Assembly: GCF_043290135.1 (NCBI RefSeq)
Contig: NC_134701.1
Location: forward strand, 34,065,501-34,129,500
Reading direction: 5' to 3'
Origin: Rhipicephalus microplus
Taxonomy: Eukaryota; Arthropoda; Arachnida; Ixodida; Ixodidae
Length of the DNA stretch: 64,000 nucleotides
Positions 11,508-23,309 of this stretch are shown here, in pieces. The notes beneath the pieces are model-generated. The model made no database searches. It was not told the DNA's origin and worked only from the letters and a program-made list of their open reading frames with translations. Position numbers and translations under genes: made by a program. Positions within the stretch are counted from its first letter, which is position 1, and each line of letters begins with the position of its first letter.

Positions 11508-14500
11508 ATGAAGCATTTCCCAAGGCAAGAACTGCGTCCTCATCGCAAAGCATAAGCCCTCTTCGTTCGCCGCTGAATGTAAATAATGCCGTTCTTCAAG
11601 GTGTACCCGTACTTGCCCTTATTGATACTGGCGCCCCTATTTCTGTCATCGCCGAAAAAGTTTGCCGTTCGATTCAATAAGTGACAATGCCCAACTTGGG
11701 TTCATGTCTACATACTGCCAATGCACAGCCTGTGCAGCCTGTAACCACGTGTACTGCCAGACTTGTAATTGAAAGAGTTCCCGACGCAGTGCAGTTCATA
11801 GTACTTCCGCACTGTTGTCTTGACATCATTTTAGGTTGGGATTTTTTCTCCAATTACCAAGCCGTCATTGATTGCGCCCGTGCCGAAGTCGTTTTTTGAA
11901 CCCCTGGTGATGCGCTACCAGCGCACGATCGCCCTTCCTACGCGAAGTTGGTCATTAGTGACGACAACCAGATCCCTTCACGCGCTACCGTCTTCGCACC
12001 TGTGTCGTGTTCCGCCGTCGTCAACGCTACTGCATTCTTCACACCTTTGGCTGCTTACGTTTATCGCCGCTTATCACCGCTCCCAACCACTCTCCTTTTT
12101 CTTCAAGGTGGTGCAACCGACGTGCCTGTGGAGAATCTGTTCCCATTCACGATTACGCTGCTTCGAGGCGAATTCGTTGGTTCGATAGAATCATTTGAAA
12201 CCATCGCTACACTTGACGTTCCTGATAGATCACCGGAAGTCAGTGCCATCTCCTGTAGTTCCGTGAATGACCCTTCCACTACCGATATTTTCAACCGTAT
12301 CGTCGACGAAGGCCTGAACCCACAACAGAGGTGTCAGCTTTTGAGCCTCGTTAAGAAGTTTCGGCCATCTTTTGAAAGTTACAGCGCAACTTTATGTCGG
12401 ACTTATACCGTATGCCACCAGATAGACACAGGTAATCACCCACCACTACGGCAGTGACGACACCGTGTTTTGCCGACTGAACGCCATGTCATCGATGACC
12501 AAGTAGGTCACATGCTAAAGCGAGGCGTCATTCAACTACCAAACAGTCCTTGGGGGTCGCAGGTTCTTTTAGTTAAAAATAAGGATGGCAAGATACGCTT
12601 TTGCATAGATTGTCATCGCCTAAACAAAATAACACGAAAGGATGTTGATCCTTTGTCTCGAATCGATGACGCCCTCGACTCTTCACAATGTGCAGAGTTC
12701 GTTTCCTCCCTTGATCTGCGCTCTGAGTACCGGCAAGTGCCCATGAATCTGGATGATAGGCCAAAAACTGCCTTTTTTACACGAGACGGCTTATACGAAT
12801 TTAACGTGATGCCATTCGGCCTATGCTATGCGCCGGCAACATTTGAGCGCATGATGGACACTATCCTACGAGGCCTCAAATGAAACACGTGATTGTGCTA
12901 CTTGGACGATAAAGTGGTATTCTCGACCAATTTTCCCCCGCACGTTCGTCGCTTGGAACAGGTTCAACCCTGCCTCTCTGCAGCAGGCCTCGAACTCAAC
13001 ATGAAGAAGTGTCACTTTGGAGCACGCAAGGTGACCATTCTCGGACACGTAGTGTCGAAGCATGGCGTTCTTCCTGACCCCGCTGAGCTACGTGCTGTTC
13101 GCGAGTTCCCAAGGCCCGCGTCTCTCAAGCAGCTGCGTAGTTTTATTGGGCTTTGCTCATACTTCCGCTGCTTTGTCCGTTATTTCACCTTGATCATGGC
13201 GCCTCTGACAGACCTACTTCAGGGAGACCGCAATCTATCTGCGTGGTCTCCAGCCTGTGACCGTGCCTTTGCGAAGCTCTTTGAACTGCTTACAACACCA
13301 CCCATACTGCGCCATTTCGATTCAAGCGTTCCCACAGAAATCCACACATATGCTGGTGGCGTCGGTCTTGGCGCTGTACTCGCCCAACGAAAGCCTGGTT
13401 ACCAAGAATATGTTGTTGCATACGCGAGCCGCACTCTTACAAGAACAGAAGAAAATTATTCAGTAACTGAGAAAGAAGGCCTAGCGATCATCTGGGCCAT
13501 TATAAAATTTTGGCCTTATCTGTACGGCAACCCTTTCGATGTTGTTACCGATCACCACGCGCTCTGCTGGATATCCTTCCTCGAAGATCCCTCCAGACGG
13601 TTGGCACGATGGGCTTAACGGATCCAAGAGTACGACATCTGTGTCATTTATCGCTCAGGCCAGAAGCACGCCGATGCCGACGCTCTTTCGCGTTCGCCTG
13701 TTTTTACTGATATTGTGAGTGTCTCCATCCAAGACAACTTCCTTCCACTATCAGGACCCATCAACGTGGCTGCGGAGCAGCGCAAAGATTCTTGGATTGC
13801 GTCTCTGATGAAATACCTATCTGATAAACTTGCCCACCCGCCATCTCGAGCGCCACACAGACAAGCCTCTCACTTCACCATCCGTGATGGAATACTTTAA
13901 TGCCGCAACTACCACCCTGACGGCCGCAAATGGCTACTCGTCATACCCGGGCATCTCCGTGCCAGCATATGAGCTGCTTTCCATGCCAATCCGCAGTGTG
14001 CACACGCCGGTTTGTTTAAAACCTACGCCAGGCTTCGCTTTCGGTTTTATTGGCACGGCATGTACACATTCTTTCAAAAGTACATTCGATCTTGCACAGA
14101 GTGCCGACGCAGCAAGCACAATCCTAGCCGTCCTACTCCACCAATGCAGCCGTTACCGTGCCCAGTGCGACCACTTGACCGGGTTGGAATAGACCTTTAC
14201 AGTCCTCTGTTATATACATCAGCGGGGAATCGCTGGAGTATTGTAGCGATTGAGCATCTCAGGATATATGCAGAAACGGCCGCTCTACCAGCCGCGACGG
14301 CACGTGACGTTGCGTCTTTCCTGCTGCAACGTTTTGTTCTGCGTCACGGTGCTCCACGTGGACTTTTGAGTGAACGAGGTCGCGTCTTTCTCGCAGACGT
14401 TATTCAAGAACTTCTTGCTGAATGCCATGTGATTCACCGCTATTCTACCGCATATCGCCCACAAACAAATGGCTTGAGCGAGCGTTTCAACCGCACTCTT

Positions 14501-15000
14501 GGCGACATGCTGTCTATGTATGTCGCCTCCGACCACACCAACTGGGAGTTTATCCTTCCCTACGTAATGTACGCTTACAACATGGCACCTCAACCGATGA
14601 CAGGCTTTTCTCTTTTCTTTTTACTTTATGGTCAAGAACCATCATCTCCAATCGACACCATTCTCCCCTATCGACCCGACTCATCCAAAGACACACCAGC
14701 TTCCGAAGCCGCTTGGTTATGCGGAAGAATGTCGGCAATTAGCTCGCACGTTTACAATACAAATACAAGGACTACAGAAATTTCGTCACGACGATGGATG
14801 GTCCAACTACAGTTTTCGCCCAACTCTCTTGTTTGGCTGTGGGTACCCCCAGTGCTGCTCCTGGTACCTCTACGAAATTTTTCAGCAGGTACCATTGACC
14901 TTCTTGCGTCATAGAACAAATTTCCGCTGTTAAACCTCATCGAACCCCTCACGGCCACGGTGGACCTGCGTCGCCGAGGCAGCGAATTCATAGATGTGGA
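11508..15000 (+). pseudogene. pol: Gypsy-5 pol, broken
   Basis: Protease (LIDTGAPISVIAE near 11620-11655), RT (SSLDLRSEYRQVPM, MPFGLCYAPATFERMM near 12700-12860), RNase H ([13 protein letters not shown] near 13360) and integrase (zinc finger near 14010-14130; core with [18 protein letters not shown] near 14450-14510) are all recognisable. Frames change or stop near 11680, 11898, 12456, 12882, 13618 and 13900. The RT active-site region reads [10 protein letters not shown]: the catalytic DD is kept, but K replaces the following I. Confidence 0.8.
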
Positions 15001-15010
15001 TCGCCTCGAA

Positions 15011-15075
15011 CCATATCACGAACCACTTGTCCTCACTCACCACTTGTCCTCAGTAACCAGTTGTCCTCAGTAAGC
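15011..15075 (+). repeat. Short tandem repeat, about 17 bp x 3
   Basis: Three successive units of the form CCACTTGTCCTCACTCA, CCACTTGTCCTCAGTAA and CCAGTTGTCCTCAGTAA lie right after the last integrase homology of Gypsy-5. Confidence 0.75.
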
Positions 15076-15411
15076 TTGATAATCAAGCAAATCCTAGACA
15101 CTCTAGAAAGCTAAGGATAATCAGCTGAATCTTTGCTAACGCTACGTATATCCTGGCATAGCCGAGCTAAGCCACTGCCATTTTTTGGCTACCGACGTAA
15201 CAACCAGCAGCACCTGCAGTAAGGCGCTCGTGACGATGCATCATACAATCGCGCTCCTGCGATATCAGTGGCCGTTCCAGCCATTCATCTTGCGATATCA
15301 GTGCGCCGTTCCAGCCGTTGGCCGGCCCCGCGTGACCATCACTCTAGGTCACCTCCGCACCGTTGCTATTCATCGCCGCGCCTTACTGCACGCGTGTCCT
15401 CGGAAAACTGA

Positions 15412-16005
15412 GCATTCCGCTCCCGTAGGTGATGATGCTTTGGACTCCCGACCTGAAAACGCCCTGCTGACTCTGACTATGGACCAGAACCTGCGTGATG
15501 TAGACGTGGATGACCTTCCTGTTACTGCTCCTATTGACACCAGCGCACATATTTCAATTCTGAGCTCTGACGTCCGTGCACGCTTAAATTAAGTCCTTAC
15601 GCCACCAGAGTCCCTATTCGTACGTGTCGCTAGTGGAGCGACTCCGATTGTAGTCGGAATGTGCACCGCACGTGTGAAGTTCGCCGACTGCCAGACGTCC
15701 GTTATGTTTCATGTTCTCACTCATTGCCCTCATGACGTCATCCTCGGAATTGAATTTTTGCCTGTCCACTTCGCTATGATTGACTGCTCAGCCGGCGTCT
15801 TGCAATTTGACTTGCCTGCGGCCACGAACGCGTCGAAGATGGTGCAGAACAAGGTTTCGTGTGCCGAGTGTGTTTGCCTCCCACCACAAGCCCTAATTTG
15901 TGTCACTGTTGAACCATATCTCATTGTGCCGGATGAGGATAACGTGGTCTCTTCCACTCCCGATGTTTTACTGGCCCACAATGTTTCCTATTCGTACACT
16001 GTTTA
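15412..16005 (+). pseudogene. Gypsy-6 protease region
   Basis: The retropepsin-like segment has TAPIDTSAHISILS, where the usual DTG is DTS; downstream HVLTHCPHDVILGIEFL is the flap/ILG part. A TAA at about 15591 and a TAA at 16004 interrupt it. Gypsy-4 also has DTS, so the change may be a lineage feature rather than damage. Confidence 0.7.
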
Positions 16006-16242
16006 AACTGTTACAGCGCACAAGACGTACCTTCCTCTTCTAGACTTCGAACTCAGCCCTCAAGTCCTACCACAAGGCATTGTTAGCACCACTGTCACGC
16101 CATTGCACGAGTGCCAGATCTCACCAGGGCCACGTGAACTGGCCGCAGTCATTCCGCCTAACGCGCATAGCGCCGACGCAGACACATCTACACCGCACAA
16201 CAGCGTAACCAAGATGATTGCCCAGACCTGTCGCCATATCAA

Positions 16243-16623
16243 ATGAAAGACTTCAGTGATCTCTTCTCAACCTATTCAGACATATTTGACTTTGACGGTC
16301 GGCCCTTAGGTCAAATCTTGCAAGTCAAACACCGCATAGACACCAGTGATGCAGCTCCGATTGACAGGCGTCCCTATCGAGTTTCACCGTCGGAGCGCCA
16401 AGTTATCCAACAGGAGGTCAATAAGATGCTCACAAAAGGCATCATCAACGCCAACATGACCGAGGAAGACAAAGTAAGCAATTTGCTCAAAGATATCACG
16501 GGTGATGCTTTCAACTTACTTGTTCTAAGGATTGTTCAACAATTGACGCCATTATCAAAGAGCGCCGCCGATTCGAAGAGCAGAAGAGACCGTGGGCGTC
16601 TCTGCAGTATTAGTTTAAACTAA
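16243..16623 (+). pseudogene. Chimeric RT N-terminus joined to a gag fragment (Gypsy-6)
   Basis: The ORF begins as the region before RT (VKHRIDTSDAAP, RRPYRVSPSERQVIQQEVNK, MLTKGI), then switches near codon 72 to Gag-like sequence (NMTEEDKVSNLLKDITGDAF). That stretch aligns with the Gag segment EMTEAEKCKHILKGIDDDAF in Gypsy-4. The frame stays open across the join. This is a recombination or template-switch scar, not a functional gene. Confidence 0.65.
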
Positions 16624-17040
16624 AGACAGTATGGCGTTTTTGCGTGGACTATCGCCATTGCATCGGCGTGGACTGTCAGCATGGATTATCGGCTAGGGTC
16701 ATCAATTAACGGAGTCAACTGTCCAACAATGTGATGTTGCAGCCATCTCTGATCTTGTTCTTGTCCCATGCTGTGTAAATAGCTTGTTTTCCTTTTTGTT
16801 GTGTTAATACCTGTACTTGATGTACTTCACGTGTTTCAAATTTACTTGAAGCGTATTTTATTTATATTTGCATACACCTTGTACCACATATAGTTTGTTT
16901 TTCATTGTTTTTGTGTGCCTCAAATATTTGTATAAAAATATCAAATATCAAAAATAGCTGTATAAAATATTTCTATACCATGCTATGAAAATTGTCTAAT
17001 GGGGTTGCATTATTTGTAAATAAATAAATCAATCAATAAA
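16624..17040. other. AT-rich spacer inside Gypsy-6
   Basis: No coding homology. AT-rich with short runs of AATAAATCAATC near 17020-17050. It separates the gag-like scar from the resumed RT. It could be a separate insertion tail, but I cannot identify it. Confidence 0.5.
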
Positions 17041-19415
17041 TCAATATAAACAAGGTCACCTAAAAGCGTGTCCACCCGCTTCGTCATATCGATGATGCCA
17101 TGGATTTCTTTCATGGTGCAACCTACTTTATCTTCTATAGACTTATGATCTAATTTCTGACAAATCGCCGAGGACGATCTCGACCAGGAGAAGACCACCT
17201 TTGTAATGCCAGACGGTCTATGTCAATTTAGGGTAATGCCGTTCAGCTACTACAATGCGCCAGCCATGTTCTATCAGATGATTGACACACTGCTGCGTAG
17301 TTTTAAATGCTCTATCTGCCAGTGTCATCTGGACGACATCATTGTGTTTGCCACAACCTTTGAGTCTCATCTCGAGCGACTTTTCTCCATTCTTTCAGTA
17401 CTTAGTAAGGCTGGGCTCCAACTTCATTCTTCGAAACGCCATTTTGGACATCGTCAAGTTATTATTCTAGGGCATCTCGTTGACTCATTCGGCATCCGCC
17501 CCGATCCGCGAATAGTTCGCGCTGTCCTTGATTTTCCCGTACCGACTTGTGCCAAGGACGGTTCAAGTTTTGTAGGCCTGTGCTCATATTTCAGACGACT
17601 CGTCAGGAACTTCGCAGAGGTTACACGGCCCCTCACTGATCTTTTGAAGAAATATGTGCTCTTTGAGTTGGGTCCTCATCAAGCCACGGCTTATTCCTGG
17701 CTTATAACACACCTGACCACACCATCGATTCTTGCCCACTTCAACGCGTCCGTTCCAACCGAGGTCCGCACTGATGCCAGTGGCTACGGTATTGGCGCGG
17801 TGTTAGCCCAGCGTCAATTCAGTCATGATCGAGTTCTTGCGTATGCCAGCTGGCTCCTTTCTCCTGCCGAACGCAGTTACTTTATTACTGAGTGCAAGTG
17901 CCTGGAGCATGTATGGGCAGTTAGTAAATTCCGCTCTAATTTATATGGCCGGCCTTTCACCACTACCACTTACCATCACGCTCTACGCTGGCTTTCAGCC
18001 CTCAAAGATCCAACAGGACGCCTTGGCCGTTGGGCTCCTCGCCTCTAGGAATTCACGTACACAGTGGTTCACAAGTCCGGTCATTTACACCGAGACACCG
18101 ACTGCCTTTCTCGGTACCCCATTGACGCTCCAGAACTCGTAACGGACGACGCGTTCCTCTGTATTTCCTCGCTCTCAGTTGTCAGAAAAATGAGATGTGA
18201 GCAACGGCGTGACGCGTCGCTACGAGATCTAATCGACCGCTTGATTAAACAGACAGCTCACTTCGAATGTTCGTCGTCATAGACGACATCTCATACAGCC
18301 GCAACACGCATCCTGTGGGACACTAACTGCTACTCGTTGCACCCACTCATATGCACTCGACCGTACTTCAGCAACTACATGATGTACTAACGGCTGGCTA
18401 CCTTGGTGCTGCTAGATCCTACAACCGTGTCCGCCGACGCTTTTTCTGGCCCAGCCTTTACCATACCACGTTATGTTACTTCTTGCGAGTCGTGCCAAAG
18501 CCGCAAAATGCTATCTGTACAACCCAACGGGCTTCTTCAAGCGATCGCCATACCCACCGAGCATTTCTATTGTGTCGGCCTCGACATGCTGGGCACTTTC
18601 TCTCTTTCTACCGACGGTAACAAGTGGGTCGCCATCGCAACAGATTATTCGACCCGTTTTGCCAATACGAGAACTCTTCTAAGCAGCTGCGCTACAGACG
18701 TCGCCGACTTTTTGATTCAAGATGTCATCTTACATCACGGTGCTCCTCGTCAACTGGTCAACGACTGCTGTCGGTACTTCTTTATAAGGTAATCGACCCT
18801 TTACTTTGTTCTTGTGCAACTAAGCACAAGCTTACGACGGCCTATCATCTTCAACGAAGGGCCTCACTGTACGTTTGAATCGTATGCTCCATGATACGCT
18901 CGCCATTTACGTGTCGACTGATCATCGCTATTTGGACATTGCACCTCCCTTTGTCACTTTCGCTTACAATAGCTCCCGCCACAACACTGCTGGATATTGT
19001 CCCTTTTAGCTTTTGCACTAATGAGACACGACATTGCCGATCGACACGCTTCTACCCAACCCTGCCGACATGTCCACAGCATATGCTTGCCGCACAATTA
19101 GCACAGCCGAGAAGGCCCGTAATATTGCCCATCGACACCTTTCGGACTCGCAGCTCCGCCGGAAAAAAAGCTATGACACCCACCATTAGAACGCCCGCTA
19201 TAATCCGGGTGACCTCATTCTTCTGTGAACTCCGTCGCGGCATGTTGGCCTGGCCGAAGAGCTTCTACCCAAGTATTTCGAACCTTACCGTGTGCTATGG
19301 CAGGTAACAGATGTTACCTCTTATATAGCCCCACTACACACTTCAATGCCTTCCATATCTTCCCACATCATCCACGTTGTTCGCCTGAAGCCGTACCTTT
19401 TGTCCAACACCCGCT
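17041..19415 (+). pseudogene. pol: Gypsy-6 RT, RNase H and integrase remnants
   Basis: RT resumes near 17070 (RHIDDAMDFFHG) and is readable at 17206-18048: MPFSYYNAPAMFYQMI, then CHLDDIIVFAT with the catalytic DD kept. RNase H follows with TDASGYGIGAVLAQRQ. Integrase is scattered over 18350-19400 in several frames, with a core fragment VILHHGAPRQLVND near 18730-18770 and a C-terminal HVVRLKPY at about 19375. Stops at about 18046, 18280 and 18790, plus frameshifts, show long decay. Confidence 0.72.
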
Positions 19416-19507
19416 AAGAAGCATCATCAGGTCGGCGCTTTTGCCGGCGGAGGTTGATGGAGTGGGGTCGGGGCTAATTCAAAGCGAGGTACTTTGAAGA
19501 AGAGGGC

Positions 19508-19626
<119 letters not shown>

Positions 19627-20048
19627 CCACGGGTTCAGCTGCCGCTTTATTCAACCAACAGCATGATGGTGCTGATAAAAAAGAGAAACGGAACGAATAT
19701 TGATGATGGTATTGACAGATGAGGAAGATGGCGTCCATCGAATTCTAACACCGATTTCCCCCGTCGACGGAAGCGGCCAGCCTGGCCGCGAATTACGCTG
19801 TGGAACGCATGCCATAGCGCTTGAGACGCGAAATGTGCACAATCTCTGTCCCGTGGCAGCGTTGGTCAGTGGGGGCATGAACAGGTGTGACACGGTAGTT
19901 CACCGGTGAGGTCTGTTCAAGTACTTTGTAGGGGCTAATATAGCGTGACTCAATCTTCTCGCATAAGCCACGCGTTCACGCAGGAGTCCACAGAAAAACA
20001 TCGTGGCCAGGGCGGTAGAGAACGACGCGAAGAGCGGCATCGTAACGA
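19627..20048 (-). mobile_element. Gypsy-7, 3' end fragment (integrase C-terminus, PPT, LTR)
   Basis: On the minus strand the sequence encodes the tail of a Gypsy integrase (RVVLYRPGHDVFLWTP, then YKVLEQTSPVNYRVTP and EIVHISRLKRYG). It continues through a purine tract (CGGGGGAAA) into an LTR-like segment starting TGTTAGAATTCG (19750) and ending at the (TA)n border, with an AATAAA signal near its end. Only about 420 bp remain. (TA)n lies on both sides, so the fragment looks like an insertion truncated at its 5' side within a TA tract. Confidence 0.75.

Positions 20049-20132
<84 letters not shown>
20049..20132. repeat. (TA)n microsatellite
   Basis: About 84 bp of pure TA between Gypsy-7 and PLE-2. 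Confidence 0.97.
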
Positions 20133-20134
<2 letters not shown>

Positions 20135-21340
20135 CTTGCAGGAAAGTTTATTTACAACCAAAGATGCACAACCAAATAACTGTGGTCATCTAATAGTTTC
20201 AACTATTGGTACGATTACGGAACCTCTTTTCGGCTACGTTGACGCTCTTATAAAGAAATTTCCGCCTCCTTTTCCTCGTATCTGTGAGACGCTAAGCACT
20301 CCTTGTGTGGCATCGTTGATTGGAACGTCCCCGACAAAGCGCTACTATAGTTGCTCTAATGTAGCTTCTCTTTACACAATTATCGGAAATGACGACGGCA
20401 TTCAGTCTATAACACGTGCATGTGACGAATCTTCACTATACAAGCCTACTGACGGCTCAATTCCGGCCACCCTTTTAAACTTATCATGCAACTAAATAAC
20501 TTCAAATTTAATCACGCCCGCTATGTACAGAAGAGTGGCACCTTGATGGGAACCAAGATAGGACAAAATTATGCCAATATAATTATGGTCACATTCAAAG
20601 ACAGGTTTCTTGGCACGCACGCCCTAAAAGCATTTTCTATAGCGCTTTATTGATGATATATTTTTGACACAGCATCACGGAGAAACTGAACCTATGTCTT
20701 AAGCGGCAAGCTTTAATAATTTTCATCAATCAGTCTTCTTCTCGCCTTTCCACTGAGCGTCGAAGAAAATCTTTCTAGACATCACGGTATGCATATCAGG
20801 TGACAAGCTAAAGACAAATTTTATAGAAAGCCGACTGACAGACACCGCTACCTTCACTTTGGAAGTAGTCACGTAAGCCACAACATAAACATACCGTACA
20901 GCCCAGCGCTCCTTTTTAAAATGCTGTGCTCCGCACAATCCTACTTCTGAGACGATTGTGACAAACTCAGTGACTGCGCTAATAAGCCAAAAGTACCCGC
21001 CTGAGATAATTGACGGTGTCAATAAACGTGCCAGTATAATGAACAGGAGTGAGCTCCTTCACTTCAACGTGCCTGTTCATCAGAGACCATCTACAAACCT
21101 AATATTAGCGCATTCCGCATCAGCACTAAACGTTCACCACATCCAACGAAGGCGCCACAACGTCCTCACGCAGAGCGACTGTCTCGAAACCATAGTTTTG
21201 GAATCACCACTTGTAGCGTATTGTCGGCCGAGAAACTTGCACAATATGCAGGCTTTCTTTGTACTTACTCCTCCTGCCTATTCTGGTTGCCACCCTTGTT
21301 TCAAACCACGTTGCGAAGTGCGCGTACATATACTTTAAGG
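20133..21340 (+). pseudogene. PLE-2, Penelope-like retroelement fragment
   Basis: Homologous to PLE-1 in this window. It starts mid-RT (GTITEPLFGYVDALIKKFPP, matching GTITEPISGYVDKLI of PLE-1) and continues with SGTLMGTKIGQNYANIIM (RT motif region). Next come a degraded RKPTDRHRYLHFG-like segment near 20825 and the linker motif GCHPCFKPRCEV at about 21285-21320. The N-terminus is missing, stops are frequent and the GIY-YIG domain is not visible. The left edge abuts (TA)n. Confidence 0.72.
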
Positions 21341-21458
21341 GAGAAGGTTGTTGAAAGGGTGTGCGGTTCGTCCTTTTGGGGACTACTATTCCCAAAACCA
21401 TTATTCTTTTTAAAGACTAACAGCCCCGGGTCTAACAGTTAGTCTCCACAGACCAGCT

Positions 21459-21660
21459 CACAGCTCACGGTTGCCTGCTAAGGTGTCCTCAAACTTACAC
21501 CTTAGCAGGCAACCGTTAAACCGACAAATCATCTCAAAGAACTTACATTTAGTCCTCACATTTACACCTTATCGAGCAACCGTTTTCCCCCCCATTTACA
21601 CCTTACCGTAAAACCGTTAGTCTTCAGAGTTGCACCTCACCGAACAAAGAGTAGGTCCAT
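21459..21660 (+). repeat. ACACCTTA...AACCGTT repeat block with a perfect 20-bp hairpin
   Basis: The arms at 21467-21486 and 21497-21516 are perfectly complementary over 20 bp around a 10-nt loop (left arm starts ACGGTTGCCTGC). After the hairpin, diverged units of roughly 40 bp continue (ACACCTTATCGAGCAACCG, ACACCTTACCGTAAAACCG, GCACCTCACCGAACAA). It reads like a decaying minisatellite whose first two units became inverted. Confidence 0.75.
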
Positions 21661-21934
21661 TTGAATACTCCAATTAGATCAAATTTTATCCCCAGTTCAA
21701 ATATTGTTTTTCTATTTATTCTCCGCCAAGCCTAATACTTTTTTCGCCTGTTTTTAGGGCAGTGAGAAACAAGTGGTGCGGGAAAGAACATGCCAAAAAT
21801 TATTTAGCCACCTGTGTGTCTCTGCATTTGCAGTCTCTGCAGCTACGAAAGACAAAAGTGAGAAATTAAAATCTTTTATTTTTTATACACATGAAGGTTC
21901 TCCGTTATTTAAGAGAATTCATGATGAAATGTAA
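21661..21934. other. Non-coding AT-rich DNA
   Basis: No ORF, repeat or motif that I can support. Confidence 0.5.
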
Positions 21935-22410
21935 TATTCCGGCCCTGTTGTCACTTTTTCTACAGCCCTTGTGAAGCTCCTCCGACAGAAGCAGTAGATG
22001 ACAGGTATTGCAGACGTCAGCGCACATAGTCTTCTGCATGTTGTGTGCCCACGGCTGTACAATAGGATAGTAAAAAAATAGTTACACGTGAAATATGAGG
22101 ATGCAACCATATGAAAAGTACGTGCAAGTTGATGTAAAAACAAACGTGTAAATTATGACACTCAAATAACTTTACCTTCGCATTTTTTACAGTCCTTCTG
22201 AAGGTTGTCCGACGAAAGTGATAGATGATAGGCATTGCTGACGCAAGTGCACACAGCCACAGGCTACTGCACGGTGTGTGCGCACGGCTGCCCAATAAGA
22301 TTGTAAAAATAGTTATTCACACGCGACAAAGGATGGATATGCATGGGTATGACAAATACATGCAAGGTGACATAAAAACATACGTGTGTAATAGGACGTC
22401 TAAATATTGT
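21935..22410 (+). repeat. Diverged tandem duplication, about 227 bp x 2
   Basis: The segment from TACAGCCCTTGTGAAG (21961) recurs as TACAGTCCTTCTGAAG (22188). The order of matching blocks is the same in both units (GACAGGTATTGCAGACG / GATAGGCATTGCTGACG; GTGCCCACGGCTGTACAATA / GTGCGCACGGCTGCCCAATA). Substitutions and small indels show an old duplication. Confidence 0.72.
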
Positions 22411-22439
22411 AACGTGATGTCACACATCGTCAAAGATGC

Positions 22440-23160
22440 ATTTTGATCGCCGTAGCATAACACCTTAAGTGGGGTAGCCGCCGTTCAGCTCGAGCAAGCG
22501 AACGTGCGACCAAACACGGTGTTGTACGCGGGGAGTCTGCCGCCAGCGAACCTCGAAGATGAGAGCAACCATACACTGAGATGCCGCCACGAACAGCACT
22601 GAGTTGGTTCGGAGTGGAGCGAGTGCCTCAGAATCGGAGGATAATGCGGCCTTTTTCCACAAACTCGAGCGAGGGCAGCGGGCAAACGCGAGTCCGCCGC
22701 TGTGGCAGCCGCCAACGGTCGGCGCCCAGCTGCTGGCCAGCGGTTTACGGGGAAGCCAACTGTAATTGCGACTTATTTTCACAGAGCTCCAACGCTAGCA
22801 AAAGCCCCGCCAGCTAGTGCCGATTCACTTACAGAGCACGGCGTACTACAACCAAGCTCGTTGCGAGCAACTGTAACATGTTTCGGACGACTCGCAAAAC
22901 AGCCACGAGGTCTCCGCCCAAATATCATCAGCCCGGAGCTCCTCACGGCGGTGAAGACAAGCCAGCACTCGATGAGCGAGTGTCCGGGCGGCCGAGGGCA
23001 ATGGCGGCCAATTTCCGAGCGGTCGAAAAGCACAGGCGAACTAGTGACGCCGAAGCTGACATCCGCGGTGCATTTCTTGCATGCAATATACAATACGACC
23101 GAGCCCGTTGCTGCAAGCGCAGACGTATCGCACACCCGACAAGTACGGCAGAATAGAGAA
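22440..23160. other. GC-rich, CpG-rich island without an identified gene
   Basis: Base composition rises clearly above the flanks and several overlapping ORFs of 70-170 codons occur on both strands, as expected by chance in GC-rich DNA. I recognise no domain in any of them. Because the sequence does not resemble the repeats around it, it could be a host promoter or exon region. Confidence 0.35.
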
Positions 23161-23163
23161 TGT

Positions 23164-23304
23164 TTACCTACCCTTGAAAGAATCCAGCGCTGCATTTTGC
23201 CCTGAGTCAGGCTGAAATAATGTATCCGACAGGCCTGCCGTCTTCTCGGTCGCCATGTTGCCCTTGATTCCCAACCGGTGGTGTCCCGAGTTGGTCGTCA
23301 CCAT
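23164..23304 (-). CDS. Candidate first coding exon of a host gene (weak)
   Basis: Reading the minus strand from ATG 23304 (context CAAGATGGTGACG) gives about 46 codons beginning MVTTNSGHHRLGIKGNMA, with a second ATG in good context 16 codons in. The frame ends where a donor-like AAGGGTAGGT occurs near 23170. The segment is GC-rich, not repeat-like, and next to the island at 22440-23160. No protein family is recognised and no downstream exon is visible here, so this is only a hypothesis. Confidence 0.22.
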   Translation of the reverse strand: MVTTNSGHHRLGIKGNMATEKTAGLSDTLFQPDSGQNAALDSFKGR

Positions 23305-23309
23305 CTTGA

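Larger units (their letters stand above)
9880..15010 (+). mobile_element. Gypsy-5, decayed Ty3/Gypsy element
   Basis: Gag, protease, RT, RNase H and integrase homology run in order on the plus strand but are split by many stops and frameshifts. The left 160 bp (9880-10040) probably contain a degraded 5' LTR, because TTTATTATAATTAGTGAAG aligns in position with the LTR end and primer site of Gypsy-4. No matching 3' LTR is visible after 15010. Residue patterns are closest to Gypsy-4. The degree of decay suggests this is one of the oldest insertions here. Confidence 0.82.
15185..19420 (+). mobile_element. Gypsy-6, decayed and rearranged Ty3/Gypsy element
   Basis: Starts inside late gag (GGAAAAC + TGA at 15402-15411) and runs through protease, RT, RNase H and integrase fragments. 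Sequence style (HCPHDVILGIEFL, LTTPSILAHF, SYFITECKCL) matches Gypsy-3 rather than Gypsy-1, -2 or -4. The first part of gag and the 5' LTR are missing. RT is interrupted by a gag-like segment and then by about 0.4 kb of AT-rich DNA. After integrase, a (TA)n tract begins at 19508. Confidence 0.75.

Noticed and set aside
22702..23205. 167-codon ORF on the plus strand in the GC island
   Set aside because: No recognisable domain, overlaps an equally long ORF on the other strand, and GC-rich DNA gives long chance frames. Kept only as part of the island entry.
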